DNA of 64,000 nucleotides from Corallococcus sp. NCRR (GCF_026965535.1 NZ_CP114039.1:1674001-1738000), one strand, 5' to 3'; numbered from the stretch's first letter, positions 7,571-19,030 are shown. Notes: generated by a model from the letters alone, not told the origin. Made by a program: numbers and translations.

Positions 7571-9615
7571 TGAAGGAAGACGACCGCGCCTCCGGGATTT
7601 TCGAATCCCTCAGCCGAGAGCTGGCGTTGGCCTGCGATGCGCAAGGAACGGTCGTCTGGCGCGACGAGCGCGCGGCCCGCCTCCTGGGCATCAAGCCGGG
7701 CCAGACGCTCAAGAGCCTGGCGAGCCACGGCAGCGAGAGCAAGGTGGAGAAGCTGCTCGTGCAGGCGCGCGACGAGGCCGTGGACGGGTGGGAGCTCATC
7801 CTCCAGGACGGCCACAAGCCCGCGACGTTCGCCTTCCGCGCCCGGCCGCACGAGGGCGGCATCGCGCTGGTGGGCAGCCTGGTGCCGGAGGACTACGGCG
7901 CCGCGCTCACCCAGGTGAGCACCACGCTGGGAGAGCTGTCCGCGCTCCACCGCGAGACGGAGCGCCAGCAGCACGAGCTCAAGCGCCGCGCGGAGGAATT
8001 GGCCCGCCTGAACCGCGAGCTGGAGGAGTCCAACAAGGGCGTGCGCAGCCTGCACGCGGCCCTGGACGAGAAGGCGGAGAGCCTCCAGCGCGCGTCTGAA
8101 ATCAAGAGCCGCGTGGTGGCCAACGTGAGCCACGAGTTCCGCACGCCGCTGCACTCCATCCTCGGCCTGTCCAAGGTGCTGCTCAACCCGCTCAACGGCA
8201 GCCTCGCGCCGGAGCAGGAGAAGCAGGTCCAGTTCATCCGCGGCTCGGCGGAGGCGCTCTTCGAGCTGGTCAACGACCTGTTGGACCTGTCCAAGGTGGA
8301 GTCCGGCAAGACGACGCTGCGCCACAGCCGCTTCGTCGCGTCCGACCTCATCAGCGCGCTGCGCGGCATGACGCGGCCCCTGCTGCCGCCGGACTCGACG
8401 GTGGCGCTCGACTTCGTGGAGCCCACGGAGCCCCTGGAGCTGGAGACGGACGAGGCCAAGCTCAGCCAGGTGGTGCGCAACCTCATCTCCAACGCGCTCA
8501 AGTTCACCGAGTCCGGCGCCGTCACGGTGACCGCGGCCCGGGGCCCGCGCGACACGGTGGTGTTCACCGTGAAGGACACGGGCATCGGCATCGCGCCGGA
8601 GAACCACGAGCGCGTCTTCGAGGAGTTCATCCAGGTGGACAGCCACCTGCAGCGGCGCGTGAAGGGCACCGGCCTGGGCCTGCCCCTGGCGCGAAAGCTG
8701 ACGGAGCTCTTGGGCGGCACGCTCAACGTGCAGAGCCGGCTGGGCGAGGGCGCCACGTTCACCATCACCCTGCCGCGCGTCCACCCGGAGGTGTCGGAGA
8801 TGACGGGGCTCACCCAGCGCAGCGAGGCGCTGGACCCCTCGCGCGCGCCGGTGCTGGTGCTGGAGGACGACCGCCAGACGCTCTTCCTCTACGAGAAGTA
8901 CCTGGCGCGCTCCGGCTTCCAGGTGCTGCCCGTGCGCAGCGTGGAGGACGCGCGCAAGGTGATGCAGCGCGTGCGCCCCGCGGCCATGGTGCTGGACGTG
9001 ATGCTGGAGGGCGAGACGAGCTGGAGCTTCCTCGCGGAGATGAAGAACGGGGAGCAGACGCGCGACATCCCCATCCTCGTCGTCACCGTGACGGACCGCG
9101 AGCAGAAGGCGCGCGCCCTGGGCGCGGACGAGTTCTGGCTCAAGCCCGTGGACGAGGTGCGCCTGCAGCGCAAGCTGTCCGCCATGGCGCGCACCGGGCC
9201 CGTGGAGCGGGTGCTGATCATTGACGACGACGACGTGCACCGCTACCTGCTCAAGCAGCTGCTCAAGGACACGCCCTTCCAGCTGCTGGAGGCCGCCAAC
9301 GGCCGCGAAGGCGTCCGCATCGCCCGCGAGAACGCCCCGCACCTCATCTTCCTGGACTTCGTGCTGCCGGACATCACCGCCTTCGACGTGCTGGACGAGC
9401 TGAAGGCGGACCCCCGCACGCGCGACATCCCCATCATCCTGCACACCTCCCACCAGTTGCAGGAGTCGGAGCGCCAGCGGCTGGCGCGCGAGACCTCCGC
9501 CATCCTGGCCAAGCACACGCTCAGCCGCGAGGTGGCCATCACCCGCATCCGCGACGCGCTGTCCAAGGCGGGACTGGGGAACCGGGACCTGCGCGAGGTG
9601 AACCCCCGTGGCTGA
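7567..9615 (+). CDS. Hybrid histidine kinase, PAS-like/HisKA/HATPase/REC/REC
   Basis: This 682-residue cytoplasmic kinase has a PAS-like N-terminal domain (about 10-110) and a coiled coil (about 120-180). The HisKA domain carries the phospho-acceptor His189 in NVSHEFRTPL. The HATPase domain follows, with N box NLISNALKF, G1 DTGIGIAPE and G2 GTGLGLPLA. Two receiver domains come next (about 425-540 and 550-665). Both have the acidic pocket (LEDD, IDDDD) and an acceptor aspartate (VLDVML, FLDFVL). The first keeps the conserved KP motif (WLKPVD); the second has AKHTL there, a degenerate switch lysine region. There is no membrane segment, so the input must be cytoplasmic, consistent with the B12 sensor encoded upstream. 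The start overlaps the previous stop. Confidence 0.9.
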   Translation: MMKEDDRASGIFESLSRELALACDAQGTVVWRDERAARLLGIKPGQTLKSLASHGSESKVEKLLVQARDEAVDGWELILQDGHKPATFAFRARPHEGGIALVGSLVPEDYGAALTQVSTTLGELSALHRETERQQHELKRRAEELARLNRELEESNKGVRSLHAALDEKAESLQRASEIKSRVVANVSHEFRTPLHSILGLSKVLLNPLNGSLAPEQEKQVQFIRGSAEALFELVNDLLDLSKVESGKTTLRHSRFVASDLISALRGMTRPLLPPDSTVALDFVEPTEPLELETDEAKLSQVVRNLISNALKFTESGAVTVTAARGPRDTVVFTVKDTGIGIAPENHERVFEEFIQVDSHLQRRVKGTGLGLPLARKLTELLGGTLNVQSRLGEGATFTITLPRVHPEVSEMTGLTQRSEALDPSRAPVLVLEDDRQTLFLYEKYLARSGFQVLPVRSVEDARKVMQRVRPAAMVLDVMLEGETSWSFLAEMKNGEQTRDIPILVVTVTDREQKARALGADEFWLKPVDEVRLQRKLSAMARTGPVERVLIIDDDDVHRYLLKQLLKDTPFQLLEAANGREGVRIARENAPHLIFLDFVLPDITAFDVLDELKADPRTRDIPIILHTSHQLQESERQRLARETSAILAKHTLSREVAITRIRDALSKAGLGNRDLREVNPRG

Positions 9616-11140
9616 GGAGTCGCGTCTGGCAACGGTCCTCAACGTCAACGACGACGCGGCCAACCGCTACCTCGTCAACCGCATCCTGGAGATGTCCGGC
9701 TACCACGTGCTGGAGGCGGCCACCGGCATGGCGGCGCTCCTCATGGCGGAGGAGCACCGCCCGGACGTCATCGTCCTGGACGTGAAGCTGCCGGACATCA
9801 GCGGCTATGAGGTCTGCGCGCGGCTGAGGGCCAACGCGGCCACGGCCGCCATCGCGGTGATGCACACGTCCGCGACCTTCGTCACGCCGGACAAGAAGGT
9901 GCAGGGCCTGGAGGGCGGCGCGGACGCGTACCTCACCCAGCCCTATGAGCCCTCGGAGCTCATCGCCACGGTGCGCTCGCTGTTGCGCCTGCGCCACGCG
10001 GAGCAGCAGGCCCGGATGCGCACGGACCAGCTCATCGAGATGGACCGCCGCAAGGACGAGTTCCTGGCCATGCTGGCCCACGAGCTGAGAAACCCGCTGG
10101 CCGCCATCATGACGGCCATTGGCATCCTGGAGCGCAAGGCGCCCTCGGACACCAAGGAAGCGCGGATGCACGGCATCATCCAGCGCCAGACGCACCACCT
10201 GGCGCGGCTGGTGGACGACCTGCTGGACGTCAGCCGCATCACCCGGGGCAAGGTGGAGCTGCGCAAGGAGCCGGTGAGCCTCACCGCCACCTTCCAGCAG
10301 GTGCTCGCCATCCTGCGCCCGCGCGTGGAGTCCCGCGGCCTGAAGCTGGAGGTCCACCTGCCGCGCGCGCCGCTGTGGCTGGAGGGTGACGCCACGCGCC
10401 TGGAGCAGGTCTTCACCAACCTGGTGGACAACGCGGCCAAGTACACGGACGAGGGCAGCGTCACCGTGGAGCTGTTCCAGGAGGGCGTGGACGGCAACGC
10501 GCAGGCGGTGCTGCGGGTGAAGGACACCGGCATCGGCATCCCGCCGGAGAAGCTGCCCGCCATGTTCGAGCTGTTCGCCCAGGCGGACACGTCCCTGGAG
10601 CGCTCACGCGGAGGCCTGGGCATTGGCCTCACGCTGGTGCGCACGCTGGTGCGGATGCACGGCGGCACCGTGGAGGCCACCAGCGGCGGCCCGGGCCTGG
10701 GCAGCGAGTTCGTGGTGCGGCTGCCCCTCATCCCCGCGGACCGCGTCCCCGTGTCGGCCGGGACGAACCTCCTGGACGCGCGGCGCGCGCGGCGCATCCT
10801 GCTGGTGGAGGACAACTCGGACGCGCGCCAGTCCATGCGCGACCTGCTGGAGCTGTGGGGCCACCAGGTGGCGGTAGCCCAGGACGGCCTGCGGGGCGTG
10901 GAGATGGCCCTGGAGCACGCGCCGGACCTGGCGCTGGTGGACATTGGCCTGCCGGGGCTGGACGGCTACCAGGTGGCCCGGACACTGCGCGCGCGCGTGG
11001 GACAGGGCTTGCGGCTGGTGGCGCTCAGCGGCTACGGCGACGCGGAGACCTACCAGCAGGCCTTGAAGGCCGGGTTCGACGTGCACCTCACCAAGCCGGT
11101 GCGGCCCGCGGACCTGGACCGGGTCCTGTCGAACCTCTGA
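9608..11140 (+). CDS. Hybrid histidine kinase, REC/HisKA/HATPase/REC
   Basis: The 510-residue protein has an N-terminal receiver (about 8-125, Asp58 in VLDVKL), then HisKA with His158 in MLAHELRNPL, and HATPase (NLVDNAAKY, DTGIGIPPE, GLGIGLTL). A C-terminal receiver (about 395-508) carries an acceptor Asp in LVDIGL and a KP motif (LTKPVR). It begins at a GTG (9608) that overlaps the preceding kinase stop by eight bases, with GAGGTG as ribosome site. The layout fits a phosphorelay in which the upstream hybrid kinase donates to the N-terminal receiver of this one. No output domain is present in the operon, so the final target lies elsewhere. Confidence 0.9.
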   Translation: MAEESRLATVLNVNDDAANRYLVNRILEMSGYHVLEAATGMAALLMAEEHRPDVIVLDVKLPDISGYEVCARLRANAATAAIAVMHTSATFVTPDKKVQGLEGGADAYLTQPYEPSELIATVRSLLRLRHAEQQARMRTDQLIEMDRRKDEFLAMLAHELRNPLAAIMTAIGILERKAPSDTKEARMHGIIQRQTHHLARLVDDLLDVSRITRGKVELRKEPVSLTATFQQVLAILRPRVESRGLKLEVHLPRAPLWLEGDATRLEQVFTNLVDNAAKYTDEGSVTVELFQEGVDGNAQAVLRVKDTGIGIPPEKLPAMFELFAQADTSLERSRGGLGIGLTLVRTLVRMHGGTVEATSGGPGLGSEFVVRLPLIPADRVPVSAGTNLLDARRARRILLVEDNSDARQSMRDLLELWGHQVAVAQDGLRGVEMALEHAPDLALVDIGLPGLDGYQVARTLRARVGQGLRLVALSGYGDAETYQQALKAGFDVHLTKPVRPADLDRVLSNL

Positions 11141-11159
11141 AAGTGGGAGTGAAGGGTGG

Positions 11160-11525
11160 CTACCGCCGCGTCAGCGCGTTGGCCACCAGGCCCAGCAGCT
11201 TCACCTGGGCGGGGTCCAGCTGGCGCACGCTGCGCAACAGCCGGCGCACTTCCGGACGCTCCGGCGTGGGCGGCGGAGCCTCGCTGGTGCGCGCCGGCGG
11301 AGCGCCCTGCGCCGCGAGTCCCAGCAGCTCGTCCGCGGAGACGTGCAGCTCGTGGCACAGCTTCAGCAGGGTCTGGACGCTGGGGAGCATGCCGCCGCGC
11401 TCCAAGCGGCCGTACACTTCCGTGGCCACGTCGATTCGCTCGGCCACGTCGGCCTGCGTAAGCTCCATGCGGCCCCGGGCGACCCGTGCGGATGCGCCGA
11501 TGGTGGTTGCGAGTTTCTTGTCCAT
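11160..11525 (-). CDS. XRE-family helix-turn-helix regulator
   Basis: The product is about 121 residues from ATG 11525 (an ATG 13 codons upstream is possible; neither has a strong ribosome site). Residues about 5-65 form a lambda-repressor-like HTH: LTQADVAERIDVATEVYGRLERGGMLPSV, with the usual Q-x-x-A-x-x-x-x-v-x-x-x-x-x-x-x-E-R-G pattern. A Pro-rich linker follows, then a short helical tail (VRRLLRSVRQLDPAQVKLLGL). Such proteins bind DNA as dimers and the tail may dimerise or sense. It converges with the hybrid kinase gene, leaving 19 bases between stops, and has about 350 bases of apparently non-coding DNA upstream. The target is unknown. Confidence 0.82.
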   Translation of the reverse strand: MDKKLATTIGASARVARGRMELTQADVAERIDVATEVYGRLERGGMLPSVQTLLKLCHELHVSADELLGLAAQGAPPARTSEAPPPTPERPEVRRLLRSVRQLDPAQVKLLGLVANALTRR

Positions 11526-11876
11526 GCCTTTGCTTGCCGACCCGAAACGTTTGGCCGACGGCATAGGACGTATAGAGGCAGACAGACAGAACTTGCCGGG
11601 TCAGCCTCCCATTGTTCACCCATAGGGTCGCTGCGCGGGAGGTGGACTTTCGGAGTCCGGGCAACCCCGACACCCATGGCTCTTTTGAGACGGAGCGCCC
11701 TCTGGAAACGGCCTCCGGCGGGTGTGTCACCGTCCGTTTTCGGGCTTGTCCGGAGGTGACCCATGACGTTGGGGCCGCCGTTTCCTACGGTGTTCGAGCG
11801 TCCTGCCGCCACTGCCACCCTTCAGGGTTGGCTCATGTTTTCAGTGCCGTCCAGATACACCCGCGCCGCGGGGCGC
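11526..11876. other. Non-coding stretch between XRE gene and efflux operon
   Basis: It lies between the start of the minus-strand XRE gene and the stop of the TolC-like gene. It should hold the XRE promoter. A 95-codon frame on the plus strand (11612-11899) has no recognisable features and runs into the TolC coding region, so it is not called. I see no clear hairpin or RNA motif. Confidence 0.4.
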
Positions 11877-13270
11877 CTACCGCGACGCCAGGGTGGTGAG
11901 CTCCACCGTGCCCAGGGCGCGCGCCAGCTCCGCGCGGGAGGTGGCCAGGTCGTACGTCGCCTGCACCTGCTGGGCGGCGGCGTTGGTGAAGGCCACCTGC
12001 GCGTCGCTCACCTCGATGATGTTGCCCACGCCCGCGCGGTAGCGCCCCTCGGCCAGCCGCAGCCGCTCGCGCGCGTTCACCTGGGCCTCGTCCGCGGCGG
12101 TGAGCGCCTCGCGCGTGGCCACCACGTTGAGCCGGGCCTGCTCCACCTGGAGCCGCACCTGCTGCCGGAGCGCGTCCTTCTGCGCCTGGAGGTCGCGCAG
12201 GTTGGCCTGGGCCTCGCGCGTCTGCGCGTTGACGAGCCCGCCCTGGAACAGCGCCCAGTTCAACTGGACGCCGCCCTGCGCGCTCAGCGTGGCGCCGTTG
12301 AACGGGTTCGCTCCCACGTCGGACAGGTTGCCCGTGGCGCTCAAGCTGGGCAGGTGGCCGGCCTTCGTCACCTTCACCTGGGACTCCTGCGCGGCAATCT
12401 GCCGCTCGCGCGCGGCGACGTCGGGGCGGGCCTCCAGCGCGCGCTTCACCAGCGCGTCCAGCACCTCGTCCTCGCCCGCCACGGCCGCCACCGTCACGTC
12501 CTGCACGGTGTAGTCGGTGCCCGTCTCCACGCCCATGGTCTGGTTGAGCTGCGCCTTCGCGGTGGCGTACGCGTTCTGCGCGCGGATGAGCGCCACCTGC
12601 GCGTTGGCCTTCGCGGTGCGCTGCTGGAGCAGGTCGATTTCCGGCCGCGAGCCCACCTGCACGGACGCGTTCACCTGGTTGAGCCGCGCCTCCTCGCTCT
12701 GGAGCGTCTCGCGCGCCACGCCCAGGAGGGCCTTCTGCGTGAGGACATTGAAGTACGCCGCGCGCACGTCGCGCAGCGCGTCCTGGAGCACCTGCTGCTG
12801 CGAGTTCTCCTGCGCGCCCGCGGACTCCTTGGACGCGTTGTAGCGGCCGGACGTCTTGCCGAAGTCGTAGATGAGCTGGTTGGCGGCGATGCTGCCGCTG
12901 AAGCGCCGCGTGGAGTTGGACACCACGCCGGTGTCGCTGCCCGGCACGTTCTGGATGACGGCCCGGTTGCTGGTGCCCAGCGTGTAGCCCGCGTTGGCGT
13001 TCACCTGCGGCAGGAAGTTGGAGAAGGACTGGTCCACGCGCGCGTACGCCGCGTCGGTGCTCGCCTGCGCCGAGCGCAGCGACGGCTGGTACTGGCGCGC
13101 CGCGGCCTCCGCTTCCGCCAGGGTGATGACGCGCCCCTCGGAGGCGGACATTGTCAGGGACTGCCGCACGGCCGGAGGCGTCACGGGACTGGCCGGGTCC
13201 GGCGCCGGAGCCTGGGCGCCCGCGACCACGGGCAGGACGCACAACGAAAGCGTCAACGGAAGCGCGCGCA

Positions 13271-13274
<4 letters not shown>
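11877..13274 (-). CDS. TolC-family outer-membrane efflux channel
   Basis: The 465-residue product has a signal peptide (MMRALPLTLSLCVLPVVAGAQA) and the two-fold repeated TolC architecture of long amphipathic helices with short strands: LAEAEAAARQYQPSLRSAQA begins the first half and AVKRALEARPDVAARERQIAAQ type sequence the second. TolC proteins form a trimeric channel across the outer membrane and periplasm for ABC or RND pumps. It is the last gene of the operon and overlaps the MacB-like permease stop by four bases, making it the dedicated exit duct of this pump. Its length is typical of the family. Confidence 0.9.
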
Positions 13275-15246
<1,972 letters not shown>

Positions 15247-15309
15247 CGGTCCGCCTTCTGTCCCTTCCCCTGCCCTCTATGTCTGTGATTGGAACGGCCT
15301 CGCGCGCGC

Positions 15310-16650
15310 CTAGAAGCCGCGGCGCCCGCCGCCCATGCCCCGGCCGCCGCCCGGGCCACCCAGGGGGCTCGCGCCGCCGGACGGAGCCGCGGAGGGCGTG
15401 GAGCCCGCGGGCGAGTTCGCCGCGGTGATGACGCGGTCTCCCGCCTTCAATTCACCCTCCACCACCTCCGTGAAGGTGCCGTCCGTCATGCCGGTGCGCA
15501 CGTTCACGGCGACCGGCCGCGGCTTCTGCTCCGGCTGGCGGCGCAGCACGTAGATGGTGCGCATGCCGGCCGGGGGCGGCTGTGCCGGAGCCTGCTCGGC
15601 CGCGTTCGGTGACGGCGCCGGGCGGTAGCGCAGGGCCGTGTTGGGCACGGAGAGCGCCTGGTCCTTCTGCTGCGTGACGATGGTCACGTTGGCGGTCATG
15701 CCCGGCTTGAGCTTCAGGTCCGGGTTCGGCACGTCGATGACGGCCAGGTAGGTCACCACGTTCTGCACGGTGATGGCCTCGTTGCGGATCTGCCGGATGG
15801 TGCCTTCGAAGGTCTCCCCCGAGAAGGCGTCCACGGTGAAGGTGGCCTTCTGGCCGGGCTGCAGCTTGCCCACGTCCGCTTCCGCGATGCTGGTGTTGAC
15901 CTGCATCTTGCGCAGGTCCTCCGCGATGGTGAAGAGCACGGGCGCCTGGAGGGACGCGGCCACCGTCTGGCCCACGTCCACGCTGCGCGAGATGACGATG
16001 CCGTCCGTGGGCGACACGATGGTCGTGTACTTGAGGTTCACCTCCGCCTCGTTGAGCGCGGCCTGCGCCTGGGCCACCGAGCCCTCCGCGGCCGTCACCT
16101 CCGCCTGACCGTTGGCGGCGGCGGACTCCGCCGTCTCCAGCTCGGACTGGGAGATGAACTGCTGCGCGCGCAGTTCCTTCGAGCGCACGGCCTGCTTCTT
16201 CGCCACGTCCGCGTTGACGCGCGCCTTCTGGAGGTTCGCGCGCGCGGCGGTCATGTTCGCCTTCGCCCGGTCCAGCGCGGCCTGCACCAGCTGCGGGTCG
16301 ATGCGGGCGATGACCTGCCCCTTCTTCACCTGGGAGTTGTAGTCGACCATCAGCTCCTGGATGCGACCGGACACCTGGCTGCCGACCTGCACCGTCACCA
16401 GCGCCGCCACGGTGCCGGTGGCCGTCACCTTGGCCGTGAGCTTCCGGGCCTCGGCGGGGGTCGTGTCGTAGGTGACGGCGTCCGACGGGCTTCCAGCGCG
16501 CATGCGCCAGAACACGACCGCGCCCGCCACCACCAGGATGGCCAGGATCCAGGCCCAGCGCGGCACGCCCCGCTTGCGACCCTCGTCCTCATCCAGCTCC
16601 ACCGGCGCCAGGGCCGGCGCTTCCCGCGGCATCTCGCTCAAGGCCTTCAT
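15310..16650 (-). CDS. MacA/HlyD-type periplasmic adaptor subunit
   Basis: The 446-residue protein has a cytoplasmic acidic N-terminus, one membrane anchor (about 33-50, WAWILAILVVAGAVVFW) and the membrane-fusion fold. A lipoyl-like half comes first (VQVGSQVSGRIQELMVDYNSQVKKGQ), then a long alpha hairpin (about 110-215, Ala/Lys/Glu-rich), the second lipoyl half (STDGIV type), and beta-barrel segments. The tail is Gly/Pro-rich, ending GGPGGGRGMGGGRRGF. Such adaptors join the MacB-like permease to TolC. AAGGGG precedes the ATG at 16650. The 45-base gap from the sensor kinase gene is AT-rich for this genome and may hold an internal promoter. Confidence 0.9.
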   Translation of the reverse strand: MKALSEMPREAPALAPVELDEDEGRKRGVPRWAWILAILVVAGAVVFWRMRAGSPSDAVTYDTTPAEARKLTAKVTATGTVAALVTVQVGSQVSGRIQELMVDYNSQVKKGQVIARIDPQLVQAALDRAKANMTAARANLQKARVNADVAKKQAVRSKELRAQQFISQSELETAESAAANGQAEVTAAEGSVAQAQAALNEAEVNLKYTTIVSPTDGIVISRSVDVGQTVAASLQAPVLFTIAEDLRKMQVNTSIAEADVGKLQPGQKATFTVDAFSGETFEGTIRQIRNEAITVQNVVTYLAVIDVPNPDLKLKPGMTANVTIVTQQKDQALSVPNTALRYRPAPSPNAAEQAPAQPPPAGMRTIYVLRRQPEQKPRPVAVNVRTGMTDGTFTEVVEGELKAGDRVITAANSPAGSTPSAAPSGGASPLGGPGGGRGMGGGRRGF

Positions 16651-16695
16651 GCCCCTTATCTACGTTTTGAAATGTTTCGGCGAATCTCGTCTCTA

Positions 16696-18132
16696 TTACG
16701 AAAGATGACCCACGGCGAGGCGGCCTTCCGGTGTGTCCGCCGCTCCCACTCCGGGGAGCACGACCCGCGCGGTGGTGCCCTGGCCGGGCTGGCTCTCCAG
16801 CGTGAGGCGGCCGTGGTGCGCGTCCAGGATGCGGCGCACCAGCGCCAGCCCCAGGCCCACGCCGCCGGTGGTGCGGGCGCGGCTGCGGTCGGTGCGGAAG
16901 AAGGGCGTGCCCACGCGCTCCAGGTCCTGCGCTTCGATGCCGATGCCCTGGTCCTGGATGTCCACCTGGAGGCCGTCGCCCGCCGCCCGGGCGTGCAGCG
17001 TCACTGTGGTGCCGGGCTCCGAGTACTTCCCCGCGTTGTCGAGCAGGTTGTCCAACACGCGCCGAAGCAGCACGGGGTCTGCTTCCAGCGCGGGTAGCGT
17101 GCCGTCCACCTGGACCTCCAGCCGGTGCTTCGGCCGGGCGGTGTGGAAGCGGGCGGCGGCCTTGTCCAACAGCGCGTTCGCGTCCACGCGCTCCAGGCGC
17201 AGGGGAGGCACGCCGCTGGCGCCCTCCGTCACCAGCTCCAGGCGGGACGTGGTGAGCACGTCCGACACCAGGCGCTCCAGCTCCGACAGGTCCTCGGTGA
17301 TGTCGGGCAACAGCTCGCGCGCCGTCTGCGCGTCGCCCTCCGCGGCCAGGTCCAGCGCCACGCGGATGCGCGACAGCGGCGTGCGCAATTCATGCGACAC
17401 GTTGGCGAGCAGCTCCTTCTGCGAGCGCAGGAGCTGGGTGATGCGGCCGGCCATCTCGTCGAAGGCCTCGGACACCAGGCCCAGCTCGTCCTTGCGGCGC
17501 AGGCCCGCGCGCACGTCCAGCCGACCCGCGCCAAACGCGCGCGCCGCGGAGGCCAGCTTCTCCAGCGGGCCCGCGAGCGTGCGCGCGAAGGCGACGGAGG
17601 TGATGGCGGTACACGCCAGCACGAGCCCCACGATGATGGCCGTCTGCCGGTCGCCGTCCGGAGGAGGAGGCGGCGGAGGCAGGGACACGGAGGCGTAGAC
17701 CTGGATGGGGCCCGGGAAGGGGCTCACCACCAGCAGGCGGCCGGGGCCGCCACCGACTCCGGGGATGGGTCCACGCGGGCCGCTGCGGGTGACGCGGGAG
17801 GTGACGGCGGAGAGCTCCTCGGCGCCAAGCGCGGGCGCGGGCTCCTGCCGCGTGTTGCCGAGCAGCGTCCCGTCCGCGGCGCGCAACGTGACCTGCATGC
17901 CCATGCGCTGCTGGGCGCGGGCCAGCGACGCCTGGAGCGCGGCGGGGTGGTCGCGCAGGGTGGACCACTCGTCGAGGAAGTAGGACAGCTCGTCGTCGAA
18001 GCGGTTGCGCCAGGACTCGTTGCGCAAGAGGTCGCGCGCGAGCATCAGCGACACGCCCACGAGGACGATCTGGATGACCCCCACCAGGTAGATGCGGGGG
18101 AGCAGGCCCATGGGCAGACGGAAGAACCTCAC
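16696..18132 (-). CDS. Membrane sensor histidine kinase (HAMP/HisKA/HATPase)
   Basis: This 478-residue classical kinase has a first membrane helix (about 10-32) and a periplasmic sensor of about 130 residues with a PPPPPPPDG stretch just before the second helix (about 163-182). HAMP follows (about 185-240), then HisKA with His247 in NVSHELRTPL and HATPase with NLLDNAGKY, DQGIGIEAQ and GGVGLGLAL. It senses an envelope signal and phosphorylates the response regulator whose stop overlaps its start by four bases. Downstream on the same strand is the MacA/ATPase/MacB/TolC pump, so it probably controls that pump in response to its substrate or envelope damage. Confidence 0.92.
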   Translation of the reverse strand: MRFFRLPMGLLPRIYLVGVIQIVLVGVSLMLARDLLRNESWRNRFDDELSYFLDEWSTLRDHPAALQASLARAQQRMGMQVTLRAADGTLLGNTRQEPAPALGAEELSAVTSRVTRSGPRGPIPGVGGGPGRLLVVSPFPGPIQVYASVSLPPPPPPPDGDRQTAIIVGLVLACTAITSVAFARTLAGPLEKLASAARAFGAGRLDVRAGLRRKDELGLVSEAFDEMAGRITQLLRSQKELLANVSHELRTPLSRIRVALDLAAEGDAQTARELLPDITEDLSELERLVSDVLTTSRLELVTEGASGVPPLRLERVDANALLDKAAARFHTARPKHRLEVQVDGTLPALEADPVLLRRVLDNLLDNAGKYSEPGTTVTLHARAAGDGLQVDIQDQGIGIEAQDLERVGTPFFRTDRSRARTTGGVGLGLALVRRILDAHHGRLTLESQPGQGTTARVVLPGVGAADTPEGRLAVGHLS

Positions 18133-18866
18133 GGCTCCGCCTCGGTCTCCGTGGCCAGCATGTAGCCGGCGCCGCGCACCGTCTTGAGCAGGCGCGGGTT
18201 GCGCGGGTCCACCTCCAGCTTCTGGCGCAGGCGGAAGATGTGCACGTCCACCGAGCGGTCGAACACCTCGTCCGCGCTGCCCTTCACCAGGTCGAGCAGC
18301 TGCTCTCGGCTGAGGACGCGGCCGGCGCGCTCGGCCAGGACGCGCAGCAGGCTGAACTCATACGTGGTGAGGGACAGCGGCTTGCCGTCCAGGGACGCGC
18401 TCAGGCTGCGCGGGTCCAGCACCAGGCGGCCCGCGTGCACGGGGTGGCTGGTGGGGCCCACCTTGCCGCGAGCGCGGCGCACCTGGGCGCGGATGCGGGC
18501 CAGCAGCTCGCGCGACGAGTAGGGCTTGGGCAGGTAGTCGTCCGCGCCGGACTCCAGGCCCAGGACGCGGTCGGCCTCCTCGCCGCGCGCGGTGAGCATG
18601 ATGATGGGGACGTCCGTGCGGGTGCGCAGCTCGCGGCAGACCTCCAGGCCGTCGCGGCCGGGGAGCATAAGGTCCAGGAGGATGACGTCGAAGGTGTGGC
18701 GGGACGTCTGGAGGAGCGCGTCGGTGCCGGAGGCGGAGACGGTCACGATGATGCCGTGCTCCTGGAGGTAGCGGGCAGTGAGCCGCGCCAGGCGTTCATC
18801 GTCCTCGACGAGGAGCACCTGGATGGTGGCGTCCTCGGAGGTCGTGGGGCGTGGGGTCGTCTCCAT
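18129..18866 (-). CDS. OmpR/PhoB-family response regulator
   Basis: The regulator of about 245 residues starts at ATG 18866, with GGAGA eight bases upstream; an ATG 17 codons earlier is less likely. The receiver domain (about 15-130) has LLVEDDERL, the phospho-acceptor Asp in ILLDLMLPGRDG, the T of LTARG and the K of LPKPYS. A winged-helix DNA-binding domain follows (about 145-240: LTTYEFSLLRVLAERAGRVLSREQLL, then VDVHIFRLRQKL). It is the first gene of the two-component/efflux operon. Confidence 0.93.
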   Translation of the reverse strand: METTPRPTTSEDATIQVLLVEDDERLARLTARYLQEHGIIVTVSASGTDALLQTSRHTFDVILLDLMLPGRDGLEVCRELRTRTDVPIIMLTARGEEADRVLGLESGADDYLPKPYSSRELLARIRAQVRRARGKVGPTSHPVHAGRLVLDPRSLSASLDGKPLSLTTYEFSLLRVLAERAGRVLSREQLLDLVKGSADEVFDRSVDVHIFRLRQKLEVDPRNPRLLKTVRGAGYMLATETEAEP

Positions 18867-19030
18867 GGGTTGGATCTCCGCGTGGGATGCGGACCGCCTC
18901 CGGGCCGCGACCTGCAACCTCCCACCCCTACATTTCCAGGGGGCTACGGGCCCATGACGAAATATTACGGACGACGGTCCGGCGGGACATCCCAGGGGCT
19001 TTCAGGGGGACGGCCGCAACGGATGGAAAT
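18867..19030 (-). promoter_or_regulatory. Upstream region of the two-component/efflux operon
   Basis: This gap lies between the response regulator start and the stop of the acyl-CoA ligase gene. Read on the minus strand it contains TAATATTTCGTCAT (about 18955-18968), where TAATAT could be a -10, and a small dyad CGGAC-N4-GTCCG just upstream. A related TTTCGTAAT occurs in the gap before the MacA-like gene (about 16694-16702). Both could be sites for the operon's own regulator; this is a pattern observation only. Confidence 0.3.

Noticed and set aside
11612..11899. A 95-codon frame between the XRE gene and the efflux operon
   Set aside because: There is no ribosome site, no recognisable protein features, and it runs into the TolC coding region.
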